Below are positions 34,599-46,672 of a stretch of DNA of 64,000 nt, one piece after another (the first letter of the stretch is position 1; each line of letters opens with the position of its first letter). Position numbers and translations under genes: made by a program. Source of the stretch: Podaxis mareebaensis (taxonomy: Eukaryota > Basidiomycota > Agaricomycetes > Agaricales > Agaricaceae); NCBI GenBank assembly GCA_018524725.1, contig JAEUWP010000544.1, positions 51,739 to 115,738 on the forward strand, in the 5' to 3' direction. The notes beneath the pieces were generated by a model. The model was given only the letters and a program-made list of their open reading frames with translations, did no database searches and was not told the origin of the DNA.

Positions 34599-36839
34599 TC
34601 AGGCAGCAGACGTCGAGTTCCCGACTTGGGCTTCCTTAACAGAATCGGGAAGGACATCCCACTTGGGACAAAGCTCCTCCCACTCGTCTGATTATTTCAT
34701 TAGCAAGAGATCCCGGTACAGAACTAGGGGTACGTACCAGGCGTGGGGTTCGCAGCAGGTGTCTGTTCCGGAGCTTCGGCAAACACGATCGCGAGACCCC
34801 TGAAAAAATAGTTAGCGGAGCCGATAGCTAATCATAGCAGGAGTGGACCTACTCGTCAAGGTGGAAATCAATGTGGCTAGAAGGCACCCCGTCAGTTGAC
34901 GATTCTCAAAGTGGGAGACAGTCTGAACGTACCAGTGAAGGATCCAGGGACCAGGGTTGTCGGTCCTGAAGCGGATAGCCACAAAGTCGCCTTGCGTTTC
35001 GCCAATATTCACGACGTCCCTTTGGACGGGGTCCAGGAAGTTGAAGCGCGAGCTGCCGGCGCTCTTTACAACGCTGAAAGTGTGCTGAAATGGATATCAA
35101 TATCATGGCACAGGCTCCCGCGAGGAAATGCAATTATACGCACTCCGTGAAGGTGGAACGGATGGGGACCACCAATGAGGGCGCTGGGTATGTTGATTTG
35201 AACGACTTTGTTCCTTTCCACGGTGAGCACACCTCCTTTTGGAAGTAGATCGTGTGCGTTGCGGGCGCCACTCATAATCTGGAGCAAGACTGGGACCGTA
35301 GGAGGGACGAAAGTATTGTTGTTAATGCTGAACCTAAACGCGTCCTGGTTGAAAGCGAGTGTAAGGTTGAATGTGACATCGGCACCGTCGGGAGTTGGCT
35401 TTCCGGGAGCGAAGGGGTTCATTAGAGGATGCAAGTCGGTCTCGACGAGCGCCTTCCGGTTCTCCTGCTGAGTGGTCTTCGGTTCCGCATTAGGCGCACC
35501 CTTATACCTCAAGATTCCTGAGTTGACCCCGTTCTCGAAGGTAGTTGACAGATTTCTGTTTCCGGAATTAGGTAGAGCTCGAATCCAATAGTTCCCGACC
35601 GGTTGATTCGCGTGTAATACAGCGGAGTATCGTTGACCTATGTCGATATGGTCAGCTTACAGGATAAAGGGGATGAAAGTGACACCAGCTCACCAGCTAA
35701 GATCTGGATGTAGTTAACGGTATGAGGCCGTGTTGGTACAGTCTCAGTCTCGATGATTGTGAGGTCGTGACCATCGATCGAGAACCTGAAATCGGGATCA
35801 CAAGAAATTGAGACCAGGCGGATGCGGTAACGTTTTCCGCGCTGTACATTAACGACGGCGAGTTCAGCGTTGGGGCCGCCAGGGAACCGTCCCTTCCCGT
35901 TGATGAGTGTGCTGTCGGCCTGAGGAATGCCCCTAATTGTAGGAGCCAGAGTATGATACCTGTGGCGAGGAGTGAGACCCAGAACTATATCCGATATCAA
36001 GGGAATGGGTATCTTACCACTCGGATAGTGCGATGATGGTTGATTCTAAGCAAACCCTTGAGTAACGGAAGATGATGATTATCGCAAATGAGCTCACCGT
36101 CATCGACTGTGAGGATGTAACGTCAGAAACGCAGGCGCAATCCAGTAAATAGCTAGCTGCTTACCATCATAGAGTCCTCGGAGAGGGTCTCGGGGGTCTT
36201 GAACAATCAGTACGCCTCGAACTCCATCGCAATATTGAACCCCTGGGACAACATGAGCTAAAATCAAATCGCTGAAAAGAAAGAAATTCACCAAAATGGG
36301 AATGGTACCAGAAGGTCCCAGACTGATCTGCCTTAAAGGTGTACAGGAAAGAGTCGTTGGGGGCAATGGGACATTGGGTCACGCCCTCGACACCGTCCAT
36401 AAAGTTGGTGCCTTTCTGGAGCATACCATGCCAATGCTACTTGCTGGTCAGGAGAGGATTTTAGCGAAGTGCGGATACCACCTACAATAGTCGTTCCCCT
36501 CAGTTGCCTTTCATCTGTCAATCGATTTACAACGTTCAAATTAAAGCGGTCGCCCTGGGTCGTTATGTAAACACGCAAGAACCACTGAAACTCTGTAGTG
36601 GCGACAATACCTTCTTCGCCACAATGACTGGTCCGGGATGAATACCGTTGATGAGCGATGCCCTAGACATGTATCGTCAGCGCATCACAAAATTGAATCC
36701 AGGAAATAGCGTACGGTCGTGTAAATCCATCTGGAGAAATATCCTTGTTGGCAATCGTGAGTGTAGATTTGGGACCAAGCGCCGCAAAGGCAACAGTGGC
36801 CAAAGAGAGAAGACACGCGAAGTGTGACTTCAGAAACAT
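34599..36839 (-). CDS. Laccase (multicopper oxidase), secreted
   Basis: Thirteen exons read in frame from 36839 to 34599 and encode 530 residues: 36839-36715, 36662-36611, 36554-36486, 36436-36292, 36242-36165, 36106-36098, 36045-36018, 35959-35694, 35637-35144, 35084-34933, 34876-34853, 34799-34738, 34687-34599. A signal peptide ([19 protein letters not shown]) precedes [14 protein letters not shown]. All copper-binding signatures are present: [15 protein letters not shown] (from residue 83), [14 protein letters not shown] (H127, H129), HPFHLHGHTF (H416, H419, H421) and [12 protein letters not shown] (C473 as T1 ligand, Leu483 in the axial position). Length and domain order match basidiomycete laccases, which oxidise phenols and reduce O2 to water in lignin or pigment chemistry. 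Exon 6 is only 9 nt. No frame defects. Confidence 0.96.
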
Positions 36840-36874
36840 CCTCCCCGATGTAGAGTGGTGTTAAATAACAGAAA

Positions 36875-36884
36875 GAATATATAA
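36875..36884 (-). promoter_or_regulatory. TATA-like element of the laccase gene
   Basis: On the minus strand the sequence TTATATATTC lies about 40 bp upstream of the laccase start codon. This is close to the ATG for a fungal TATA box, so it may lie just upstream of a very short leader. Confidence 0.35.
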
Positions 36885-39800
36885 CGAAGGGGACTTCGGA
36901 AGGAGGGGCCGAACAAAGCGAGGGAAGGACGATGAAGAAAGCTAAAGCTACCAACCCAGGTTTTATACTAGCTGTGATTGATGGTAACAGGTGTTATAAG
37001 TCATTGTTAGACAGTGGCAGGTAGAGTCAACCGTACGAGCCCAGCACATATTGATGGTACCGGAGTCGGTTGTATGGAGATGCAGTGCTGTAGAGAGATC
37101 TTAGCATCTGGCCACGGGCGATTCTCCCAGGGTCGTTAACTTATTATGGAATTGATCAATAACTGCAATCTGGGCGCTATTTTCGCCCGAGCGGATTTGA
37201 AACAGCAACATCAATGAGGAACAGCGAAGAAATAAGCACTCCATGATAAATGATATCACAGACTCGAAATAGTCCTGTTTTCGCATCCTTCGAGCGTTTG
37301 TGCACTAGAAATAGGATTCGTGGGAGGTTAAGCACGGTATCGTCTAAACCAGCACAGTATTCTGCGTTCTCTTCGGCTTCTGCGCGATGTTCATCATCTC
37401 CATGAGCAAGGAACTTGACCGCTGACAACCTGTAACATTTGCCACTCTGTAAACTTGATTATGATCAATTGTTCAATTAATTGATAGCTCCAGCTGTATC
37501 CGCTCTCCCTGAATCCAGATTCTGTACTTAATGAAACAGCAGTTCAAGCATCCCCGCTCGGATGTCACCAAAGTCCCAGGACGAGGGAGTAATGTCCCTG
37601 TAAACCCGAGGCCGTCTCGGGGCCGTAATGCGCGCCTTATTTCAAGCGGAAACCCACAGGTCCAAAATTAGCTGTTGTTTGAATGATGGAAACAGTCTGG
37701 GAGGCATCAACTCGCGCTCTCGCGCGAAGCTAGGTACAGTTCGAACACTCTACAGGCCCATTAACACTGAAGGCTTATTCTACTGATTTTTGTCCGAGTG
37801 GAACATCCGCACACTTTGTACGTAAGCCAGGATAGATGAAAGCGCACTAAGGGAATGGACCCACCAAGAACACCCTTCTACACGCGATGAGACCAATTGA
37901 CATATCACAGTTCTTTTGGCGTCGCTTATAAAAGAAGCCCATTTGCGAAGGGCTGTCGTTGGATCTAGGCATCATTCCACGAGTTCGGAGGAGTGATGCG
38001 ATGATGATCCAATAATGGTCGCGTGCGGTGGGAGGTCTGACACGAAGAAAGCGGGGACCTGGTTAGACTTGGGATGCAGTAGCATGCGGGAATGGTACCA
38101 GTTTATTCTACCTTGCGTCCATCTTCAGCCATTGTTGCGTAGAGGCGAGCTGTCCGGATCTCAATTGATCACCATCTCACCTGCATCACTCTTGGTGTCA
38201 GCATGAGAAAGTATGAAGAGGTTCCTGGCTACCATAAATGCGATGTCGAGGATGGGTAACATTTGGGGAACGTAGTATTTCCAGACTGCCAAATGCCATT
38301 GAAAGCATTCAGGCAAGGGCGGGAGATGAGAGCAAACGTGTTTGATGTAGTCACTGCCACTTACAACCATAGCGACGTTTCAGTCCATATCGGCCGAGCA
38401 CCGGTCCGCTGAAGCTTGTCGCGTAACAATTCCTTGCCTCCTTTTCTGGAGGTCCTGCACAGCTCTAGAGAGCAGTTAAGAGGACGATACGGGGCTGGAG
38501 AGTCAATTGCGTCATTTGGGACTTGCTCGTGTTGAACTTTGGGATGGAGCTGCTGACGAAGTGATGTTATCACGGCAACATCCGCCACTCGAGTACTGAC
38601 AAGGCCTATTCGGCACGCTCGACCCAGAAGGTGCCGAGAATGAGAAGTTTTTCTTCCTCTCGCGTCCCAGTGGCGAACGTGGTGTTGAAGTATTTTCGTT
38701 TGATCCGTCTCGGTAAGCGTAATGACAACGAATGTATCCCTCACCGGTGACATAAGTCGCCAAGCTCATCAGAATCCTTGGGACTCGAGGCCAAGCTATT
38801 AAGCGACGTCACATTCATGCGCTCGGTATGTTCAGTTCCTCTAACGTCGTGCTTGCGTGGCGTAGGTTTCTCCCCGAATAGATTGGAATTATCATCACTG
38901 AATATTATTAGTTTGACCTAGGCGATAAGTGCTGCATAGCAAAGCAATGGGCCAGCTATGCGCAGGTTTGTCATATGTGAGGTTCATCATATTTGAACCC
39001 TAGACAATCTTCAGCAGGAACACCTGGCACTACTCTTTATGATCTACCTTGAGTCACACGGAATGTATCTGAGTCTAGATCTTGGCAGGATACAATTCCG
39101 ATCGGACGAGAGCGTTCGAGAAATCGGAGTAGAACAAAATGATAGATAACCCTACCATAGACCAGGAGAGGTGAATAGACGCTGATAGTATCAATTTTGC
39201 GCCTCATCTTGTGACCTGAGCAAGACATTTTGCATAAAACTGCAGGATGGCTCGCCCAATTAACAATGTATGAATTCGAGAACCTCATCCAACCAGTTGC
39301 TCAAGAGGTCATTTCATCCCTTATATATCGAAGATTGGGCGCATTCGCCCCTGCGGGAGGCAGAATAGCAGTGTATCCTCGGAGGGCGAGGTCAAGCCCA
39401 GGATTCCTGAAGGAGTGAAAGCCTAACTGCTTGTTTAAGCGGCACGGAAGACCTCACCGGATTCTGACGTTTGTTACCACCGTTACACGCCGAGCTTCAC
39501 AAGCACATGTCATCCCTAATGGAGAGCGCCGATTCTGGAGGGAACTTGAAGGTGTCCGACGTTGTCGCAAGGACTGGGTTGGCGTCGGTGGTAGGACTGC
39601 CCAACACCATTCATGATCATCAAGGAACGGCACCAGCATGCATATACAGATTTCGGTGTCTGGATGTGATAGTTGACATAAGGCAACTACGTTGAGGGTG
39701 TTCAATGCCCATGGGGTACCCAAAGCAGGTCGGATTCCGGTCAGGCGGTGGGTATGATTCCCTCATCTCCCTCACACCCACTCTGAAGAGTTATCCCCGC

Positions 39801-40783
39801 CCGGCTTCAGGTTGACTGGAAGCTGATATCAGGGCTATCGTTATCACGATAAATACCGATGAACATTAACATACATGCGCGTGCAAGGAAGATGGCAGTC
39901 CCATCAATACTATAGCAGCGCTGGAAAGGCCCGTGTAAGCGACACAAGGCAGCCAAAACGACGGTCCTGAGAACCATATGGCACAACTAAAACAACCTTT
40001 TCGGTGCCTGTCCCGCCTGAAGACAGTTCTGAGGCAGCGGCCCCCGGTTGCCAAGGAAGAGGGGGCAAACTCTTGGAATCGAGAATGGTCATTTTAGAGT
40101 TATTAAACCGGCTGTTCTGCTCATTTATCATGTTGCACAACTCAATTTCCGCGAGGGGAGTGCGGCCGCTGAAGATGATCGAGGTTGGTGGATCGTAACT
40201 TCGGCGAATAAGGTTATCCATGATAGTGATGCTTTGTGAGTGCGGAATGTGGAGGAGCCTCGGGTGAGCAGGAGAGTAGCAAGAGCATGTTTGCGAGCAT
40301 TTTGAGCACACAGATTGATGAATGTCGAGGATGAACATGTTACCTAGATAACGTCGGCAGGTACGACGACGATGCAAATAATTACAAACATCTTCCCAAG
40401 CTTTGCGGCCGCAATGAGTTACGGAGGTTCAGCACCGTTCACCATGATATCCATCACAAATGCGGAAGATGAGGTTCATTTCAACCTTACAGGGAGGCTG
40501 GAACGGTTTCGTTAATCTCAAGACGTGGGGTCGAGGCTAAAGGTTTTGAAAGCGTGCCGCGTAGGATCGATAAATATCTTAATGACCTGCGGGGGGAAAC
40601 TCGTCAAACAATCGATGATTTTCCTGTGTTCATATTTTCCAGGCCTTCGGGGACCGTGTAGCATAGGACTACATAGCTTGCCTGTTTTCCATTTTATTCA
40701 CAGCCTTCGGATTGTTGGGGCTGGTTGCAGTTTTTAGCCGCTCAGTCAGCTAGGTAAAAATGTAATTGGTTTAACTCAAAGAT
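36885..40783. other. 3.9 kb without a supportable gene
   Basis: Upstream of the laccase. ORFs such as 37177-37428, 38361-38753 and 39910-40377 (all minus) are open but show no domain or splice partners. The last one (IFSGRTPLAEIELC, SLPPLPWQPGAAA) is the most protein-like and could be an exon of a decayed gene. No tandem repeats or transposon ends noticed. Confidence 0.4.
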
Positions 40784-40879
40784 AGCCCACCGCGAGGGTC
40801 GAACTCGCAGCCTTCAGATTTCCTAACCGCACTAGCAGGAGTAAGAGTCTGACGCTCTATCCGATTGAGCTAGGCGGGC
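40784..40879 (-). tRNA. tRNA-Lys(CTT) with 22-nt intron
   Basis: Reverse strand copy with mature sequence identical to the two genes at 10887 and 11551. The intron (40820-40841) again falls between positions 37 and 38 and differs in sequence and length from both. Confidence 0.95.
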
Positions 40880-40943
40880 TTACATAACTTTGCGGCAAGT
40901 AAAATCATCCTGGCCTCGTTCCCCACAGTCATGGGGCTTCCTT

Positions 40944-41313
40944 TTATGTGCTCGCCATCGAATTATTCGGAACTCTCTCAGCCAAGTCGGCCTTCAGACC
41001 GCTGTCGCTGGAACTCATGTTGCGCGGACGCACTCTGGACTTCCCGGAGAGGTTGAAATCGGAGCTGGATAGCGACAACACCTAAGGTAGGCAGGCGCTC
41101 CAATAGCAACGTGATAAAACTCACCTGTGCACACTGGATGAAAGCATGCTGGGACTGCAACGACTCGAAGAAGGGCTCGAGAGATGTGCGAAGGTCCCGT
41201 CCAACCAACCGAACTACTTCGCGTGCGAGACTGAGCCCCACCAGCCCCTGGCGACAGTTCGTTATTCCCAACTGGTTGCTTGTCGACTCCTTGGACCGGA
41301 CATGTCCCATCAT
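40944..41313 (-). CDS. Small hypothetical protein (two exons)
   Basis: Exons 41313-41125 and 41081-40944 join across a 43-nt GT-AG intron in frame to give 108 residues. The first exon is alpha-helical in character (LVGLSLAREVVRLVG, LEPFFESLQSQHAF); the second is Ser-rich and basic (GKSRVRPRNMSSSD). The gene ends 65 bp from the tRNA-Lys gene. The two tandem ATGs at its start leave the exact initiation codon open. It resembles small subunit-type proteins of larger complexes, but I do not recognise a family. Confidence 0.5.
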
Positions 41314-41559
41314 CTAGGATAAGACTCGGAAATGCGTATCCACGCCTTCATCCGCTTTTTTCCGTCCAAGGACCCTTGAGGCGCTGAGCGACCCGTCTTT
41401 CCAATCATCCTTCATGGGTTCCGCAACGCGACCCACTTTTTGTCCCTCTTCTCGTTTCTTTCCCCCCCGTTCTTTCTTCCCCTATCTTCTCGCCTCATGA
41501 CTTGATCTCGCTCAACAACTACACCATGCGATACCGATCCTGCCGTTGACTCCACCCGC

Positions 41560-42552
41560 TCATCCCATTTCCCTCCTTCTCGTCCCGATCATAGTAATGC
41601 CGAGACCACTAAAGTTGAAATCGAGGTCGAGTCTCGGTGGATGGTCGGGCAAGAACCTGATGCACGGCTTCGGGTTGACCTTTTCGATTGTCGTGATGGA
41701 TTTAGACGGCTGAGTTTGTGCGCCACCATTCACATTCGTCGTGATGTCACCAGCATTAGTGGTCTCACTTCGCTGCACAAACTCTTCTCGTTCTTTCTCG
41801 CTTTTCTCGCCTTCATATCCGTCCAATGATAACCCTGCACCAACTTCCAAGTTCAGGTCGATCTTCGGACACCTCGTACCCAAAACCCCCATCTTGCACA
41901 ACCTTTCGACTCTCTTCGCCTCTCTATCCAGCAGGCGGCCCCGTTGATCCCTTTCCGGACCCATGAACAACGACACCCCGTCCCTATTGACATCTGACGC
42001 GAACGTTGAGTTGATCCTAGACGCCCTGCACACGAACCCCGACGGAAGACTCTCGTCCAGTGTTCGGCAACGTACGTCCGGGGAAAGGGAAGTCTGGATG
42101 CCACCAACCCTTGCAGTTGCGGGCACCATTGGTAGCGAGTATATGTTACCAGTCGGAGCCGGGGTCGAAGGAACGGCATTGATGAATGACGTAGTTGCTG
42201 GTAAAGTGCGGGGTGAAAGCCATGGTCTAGTCAGGTCTCCTCACTCTCTTCCTCCCTTGTCCTCCATATCACGGCTAAATCTCCTATCGTGATCGACGTT
42301 CGTGGTGGGGGCAATGTACATCTCGTTTGTTCTCTGCATCGGTACGCCAGGCCCCATCCATTCTGTGCTTGTCCTGACGTCCACACCGCCATTCACGCTG
42401 ACACTTGGGCCCGGAGTCGGTGGAGACACAGGCATAGGAGATGGTGGTTCGCTCGCAGGTGTGTTACTGATGTTTGCTTCCCCCGCACGACTTTTGCTTC
42501 GCTTTGGACCAGGGATGATAGGGAGACGAGATACAAAGAGTGAGGATGGCAT
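41560..42552 (-). CDS. Hypothetical protein, Pro/Ser-rich N-terminus
   Basis: Two exons are proposed: 42552-42273 and 42197-41560 (75-nt intron with donor GTGATA, internal CTGAC and acceptor TTACCAG), 305 residues. Without the intron an in-frame TGA at 42241 splits the frame; a different donor (GTGAGG at 42244) gives a protein that stops soon after. The N-terminus reads MPSSLFVSRLPIIPG followed by a Pro-rich stretch; the C-terminal part is charged (EGEKSEKEREEFVQR) and ends FSGLGITMIGTRRRE. No domain recognised. It lies 308 bp from the third TIR element. Confidence 0.45.
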
Positions 42553-42860
42553 GTGCTTATTAGAATAAAAGACTTGTTTTTGATATGCGCTGGCGCAATA
42601 TGGTATGAGGTTGAGAAGGGTGTTGTTAGGAGGTTGGAGAAACAATAGAGGGTTCGAGAGCACCCCAGACCCGCATTGTTTTGTTACGTTAGGCAGAATC
42701 GGGATTCTGATACGCCCTGGACTCTATCACTGTTTCAAATTGTGGTAATCTCACCATGACGTAGAACGGTTCTGCAGAAAGAGAACTAACACGGATTGAT
42801 GTTCGGTTTCTCTGTCGCCATACAACTCGTGTACCACAGGGTTTTGAAAGACGGTGAGGC

Positions 42861-43712
42861 CGGGGTGGACCAAAAACGAAAAGAAAAGTTCGGAAGCGAA
42901 GGGAACTGAACAAGTCAGGGTCTGATTTGGTAAGATAGCGGACGATAGCGGCCTGGCACTCGGAGCCCTACACTACCTTCACCGGCCTCGGCCAATTCCC
43001 CGGCTAGCGCATGGGTGGTCTATCGATGTGCGCTTAGCCTGCTGGAGATCGAGTTTCAGGCAGTTAGTCTACATGTATATTAACATGTATTCCAATTTCG
43101 AGTACAACAATGCCCGGAGGGGCTGTTTTTTTTTCCGAGCTCTAAACATTGAATATTTTGCGGAATTTTGTTGCGGATATTCGGGCTCGTGGTGGGCTCA
43201 TTTGAGGTATATCCCAAGTTAGCCTTCCACCATACTGCATCAGATCGCACCGGGGAACTCAAGGACTGATCCTTCTGTACATGCATAGATATAAAGCCAG
43301 CCCAAACTACTTGTTTTCTGACTCATATTCCTCTCATTGGGCTCAGTGGTACTGATATACTATGACTACACTTTTGTTACCTATTAGAAAATGATGCTTG
43401 AATTTTATGAAACCTGCCCGCTCAGTAATAGTACACTTGTTATTTTCACATAATCATTTTTTATACTTTATAATGACTCGAACTATCAACTAGCAGTTAC
43501 ATGAAGGGGTAGCCCGTGAATGTGGGGGGTCCAGGATATTCAGCTTATACAGGCCATTCAGGGGTTGGTGCAGGAAAGCGGCGGTTCAGCGCCATGCTTA
43601 CCGACTGCCGGAGCAAACAACGGGCACGGTCCCGTTATCAGCCGTCATATCTCCTGCGCTTGTTCGGATCCCTTCGCTTCCGAACTTTTCTTTTCGATTC
43701 TGGTATATACCC
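42861..43712 (+). mobile_element. TIR DNA transposon, copy 3 (deletion derivative)
   Basis: Left end CGGGGTGGACCAAAAACG and right end (reverse complement) GGGTATATACCAGAATCG are the same as copy 1, with about 41 of 45 TIR positions matching between ends. A perfect 9-bp direct repeat CGGTGAGGC flanks it at 42852-42860 and 43713-43721. The interior joins the left subterminal part (CATAGATATAAAGCC) to the end of the copy 1 gene (CTCATTGGGCTCAGTGG), so the internal gene is mostly deleted. Breakpoints differ from copy 2, so the two short forms arose independently. Confidence 0.85.
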
Positions 43713-43989
43713 CGGTGAGGCTAAGGATGCCATTTACTCATTCAGAGTCGTTTAAGGTGGATAGCTCAACTTCCAATGATACAGGCTGAGGCACTGGGAG
43801 ACTTGTCCGACCACAACCATTTGGTTGTGGCAACGGGAAAAGGAGGGAATTGGAAGCGCGAACAATGGACTGCTACCATGCGTCAGATTAGCCCCCAGTA
43901 ATGATAACCATAATTTGATATCGCAAAACCAAAGGCGTCAAGGACCAACCAAATATTAGGCTCTCTTCTTTCAATTCATTTGTTTACGC

Positions 43990-44500
43990 TCCTACTAATA
44001 CAACTCCGCCGCATTCCCCGTTCCTCAAACAAATGAATAGTACATATTACACTACTTATCCTAACGCATGGTCATCATCTACATTTCAAGCTCACGTCCA
44101 AATTGGATATGTGAACACAGCGAAAGAAGGAAAAGTATGAATGCCTGATGCTCACAAAACCGAGTGGTCGCAAAAGTGAACCGACAACCCACCACAACCC
44201 CCGCCAACTTTCACTCCGTCAAAAAAATCTTTGCATCGGACGACAATGTTCGCGCCAATCGACTTTTTTGGCAGTGACGCTGATGTTCTAAGCCCCGACA
44301 AACCCGAACCCGACAACACACCAGATGGCCCAGACGAACCAACACCTTCCCCACCCAACTCACTCTTCTCCACTGCCAAATCCACCGTGGCGGCCCGCCA
44401 GTATCATCAGCTGCACCCCTTGAACTCGCAGGCTCAGCAAAACCAGGACAATCCATCTTATATGGCACGGAAGCCCGCAAATACACCGACGCCCACACAG
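43990..44500 (-). pseudogene. Duplicated 3' fragment of the membrane-protein gene at 53103
   Basis: This stretch matches about 52900-53400 base for base with scattered changes, including the 3' flank (CATGGTCATCATCTAC against CATGATCATCATCTAC) and the end of the coding region (ALSSDAKILL-like: TLSSDAKIFLTE). The last codons, the DNA for KPEPDN and the upstream part SVYLRASVPYKMD are recognisable, but frames are shifted and nothing upstream of about 44500 matches. It is a dead fragment. It lies 280 bp past TIR element copy 3. Confidence 0.75.
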
Positions 44501-44519
44501 TACTTGTCCTACTAACGAA

Positions 44520-45167
44520 CCTCCAAGGTTCCCGACACAGTCTAGATCACGACGTTCGACTACCTGGGCGTGTTCATTACATGGTCTCCATTCCGAAACG
44601 TTGACAGCCTTTTCCTCGATAAGATGTCAAGGCAATGCGGTTTTCTTGGTCTCTAATGCAACGGATGTTCCGCTGAAACATCGGGGGTCATTTGACCTGG
44701 AATTAGTGCGAATAGGCGCTCACAACTTGCAGGCTATCTCCCTAGTACCTTCGCACAACCGCACGCAATACCTCGGGGGGTTGTAATATTTATCCCTAAG
44801 TGACTGGATTATCGGAATAAGGAGCAAGCAGCATCGCACCCCACGGTCCTAACGTGCCTATTTGCATCTTTGAGAATCGTCATTGAAGGAGAGGGGTCAA
44901 AGACTCATCATTCGTAAATAACTTCACGCTTCGCGAGGTTAAACAACCAGGCTTGTGTAGTGACGGAACGTGGTATGTCGTGTTTCCACCCCTCACGAAT
45001 ATATGCTGCCACTCCTCTTGGGTCTGTCTCTGAACTTTTGTTTGGTCGTGCAATCCCTCCCCGTAAGATAGAGACGCAACTTGTCACGTTGGGTAGATAG
45101 GCTTCATATGAGTCTTAGAATTGGATGCATGGGGATTGCTCCTTCTTCCGTTTTCCTTTCGAAATAG
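44520..45167. other. Intergenic, no gene seen
   Basis: No ORF with a recognisable domain; the 3' end of the hypothetical gene to the right may extend here if its last intron-like donor (GTCCTTG near 45188) is used. Confidence 0.4.
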
Positions 45168-45854
45168 TCAGACAAAACAATGATACAAGGACCCAGAAAA
45201 CGGGCTCCCCAAAAGGTCAATCACGACTAGTTTAGTATCAGCATTGCGGATATTGTTGAGGCCGTGTCTTAGTGCCAGGGCCACATTGGTTGACAAATGC
45301 TCTTTCATTTGATCACGAGTCCATGGAGGAGCCGGAATGAGGTTCATTGCGTTATCAGCGGATACACCTATACTCAAAGTAGCGAATAAGAGGGGGAGCC
45401 CGGTACCACTCGAATGCATAGGAGTCGGGTTTCCATTGCTATCTCTAATGATTTGACTACCTATCACTTCACAGTCTGCCGGTGACTTCCCCACGAGCCG
45501 TAACGAACGAGTCGAGACCCAGCGAGCATGCACATCCATTCGGTTGAGCGAGATTGGGCGACCATTGAGAAGGAGGCATTGATCAAGGTCTTCCTAATTT
45601 ATGAGTTGAGAGACCACTTCACCCGTGTTGTGAGACTACGAGACTTGCCGCCGTTGGAAACTTCTTGTCCTTCCATTTGGACTGATCCCACCCATGCCTT
45701 CTACCCAGTGATCTGGGTCATTCAGCACCTCCGGGTGGCTTTGAATGTAAGCTCTTAATGCGCTCAACGATTTCTGGTGCAGTGTCGGCGGCATCTTGTC
45801 CCAGTAGTGATAACAAAGCGTACCCTCAATAGACGCTGAACCTGGTTGCGACAT
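45168..45854 (-). CDS. Hypothetical protein (two exons)
   Basis: Exons 45854-45645 and 45593-45168 (51-nt intron, GT-AG, same frame) give 211 residues. Removing the intron eliminates two in-frame stops (TAG and TAA), which supports the model. The protein reads MSQPGSASIEGTLCYHYWDK, then ALRAYIQSHPEVLND and DNAMNLIPAPPWTRD, ending DLLGSPFSGSLYHC. Mixed alpha/beta, no membrane segment, no known domain. It may be part of a longer gene, since upstream minus-strand ORFs (46093-46320) also look coding but do not splice cleanly to it. Confidence 0.45.
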
Positions 45855-46672
45855 CAGACCATTTTCGAGTACGTGTGCATGTGCGTCTCAAAGGCCGGTG
45901 ATGAGCTGGGAACGCCAAGGCCTACCAGCTAGCCCGGAATGTCGGCAGAGTTGACGTAAGAAACTGTGGGCCATCTGAGCAACAGCCTGGCTCCAGTTCA
46001 AGAAAGGCACATTGGTGGCAATTCTCGTGATGTAGTCTTTTAGGTTCCATCAACAACGAAAGTCTGCAAGTGCGTAAGGATACGAGGACATACTATGAGC
46101 TGCAACACGTATATTCCGGTGGACGCTGGATGTATCTCATACACAGTATAGATTGTGCCAGCAGTCGAGCATAGCGTGCGTTCTTGGAAAATGCAAAGAC
46201 ACTGCGAGTGCCGCAGCAGTGGTGATCAGAAAGGACAACCTTACGTGGGCTGATGTCGGGTTGGGGATGGAACCTGTTTTTGGTTGAAGCCATGATGTGA
46301 ACGTTGACCCTGCCGATCAACTACCCGATTAAGCCTGCTGTTACTTAATCGGGAAAGTGGCTACTACACCGTTTTGACCCCAACACCTCAGATTTCCCCG
46401 ACTTGTCGAACTTTCTCCGGTTCACTTTGACATATCGAGTTACCCAGAAGTATTGAAAGTTCAGCACCAACACTAACCATAGTCAATGCTTTGTCACATT
46501 GAATAGGCATCAAGGCGCTGCCATCACCCTCCCACTCAACTCCCGCAATCGACGTGAGAGCTTTCACATGAGAGCGCTACTCTGATGCCTCGAGGCCAAC
46601 ACATGTCACAGCTGTCCCACTTGCCCGTTGATCCCATCCACTGCGCACTCGTCCACGACTTATCAATTTGCA
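45855..46672. other. Upstream region of the NACHT-WD40-kinase gene
   Basis: A minus-strand ORF at 46093-46320 (MASTKNRFHPQPD inside it) is coding-like but unsupported. The last 150 bp are pyrimidine-rich and would be the promoter and leader of the fusion gene starting at 46673. No TATA box was evident. Confidence 0.35.
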
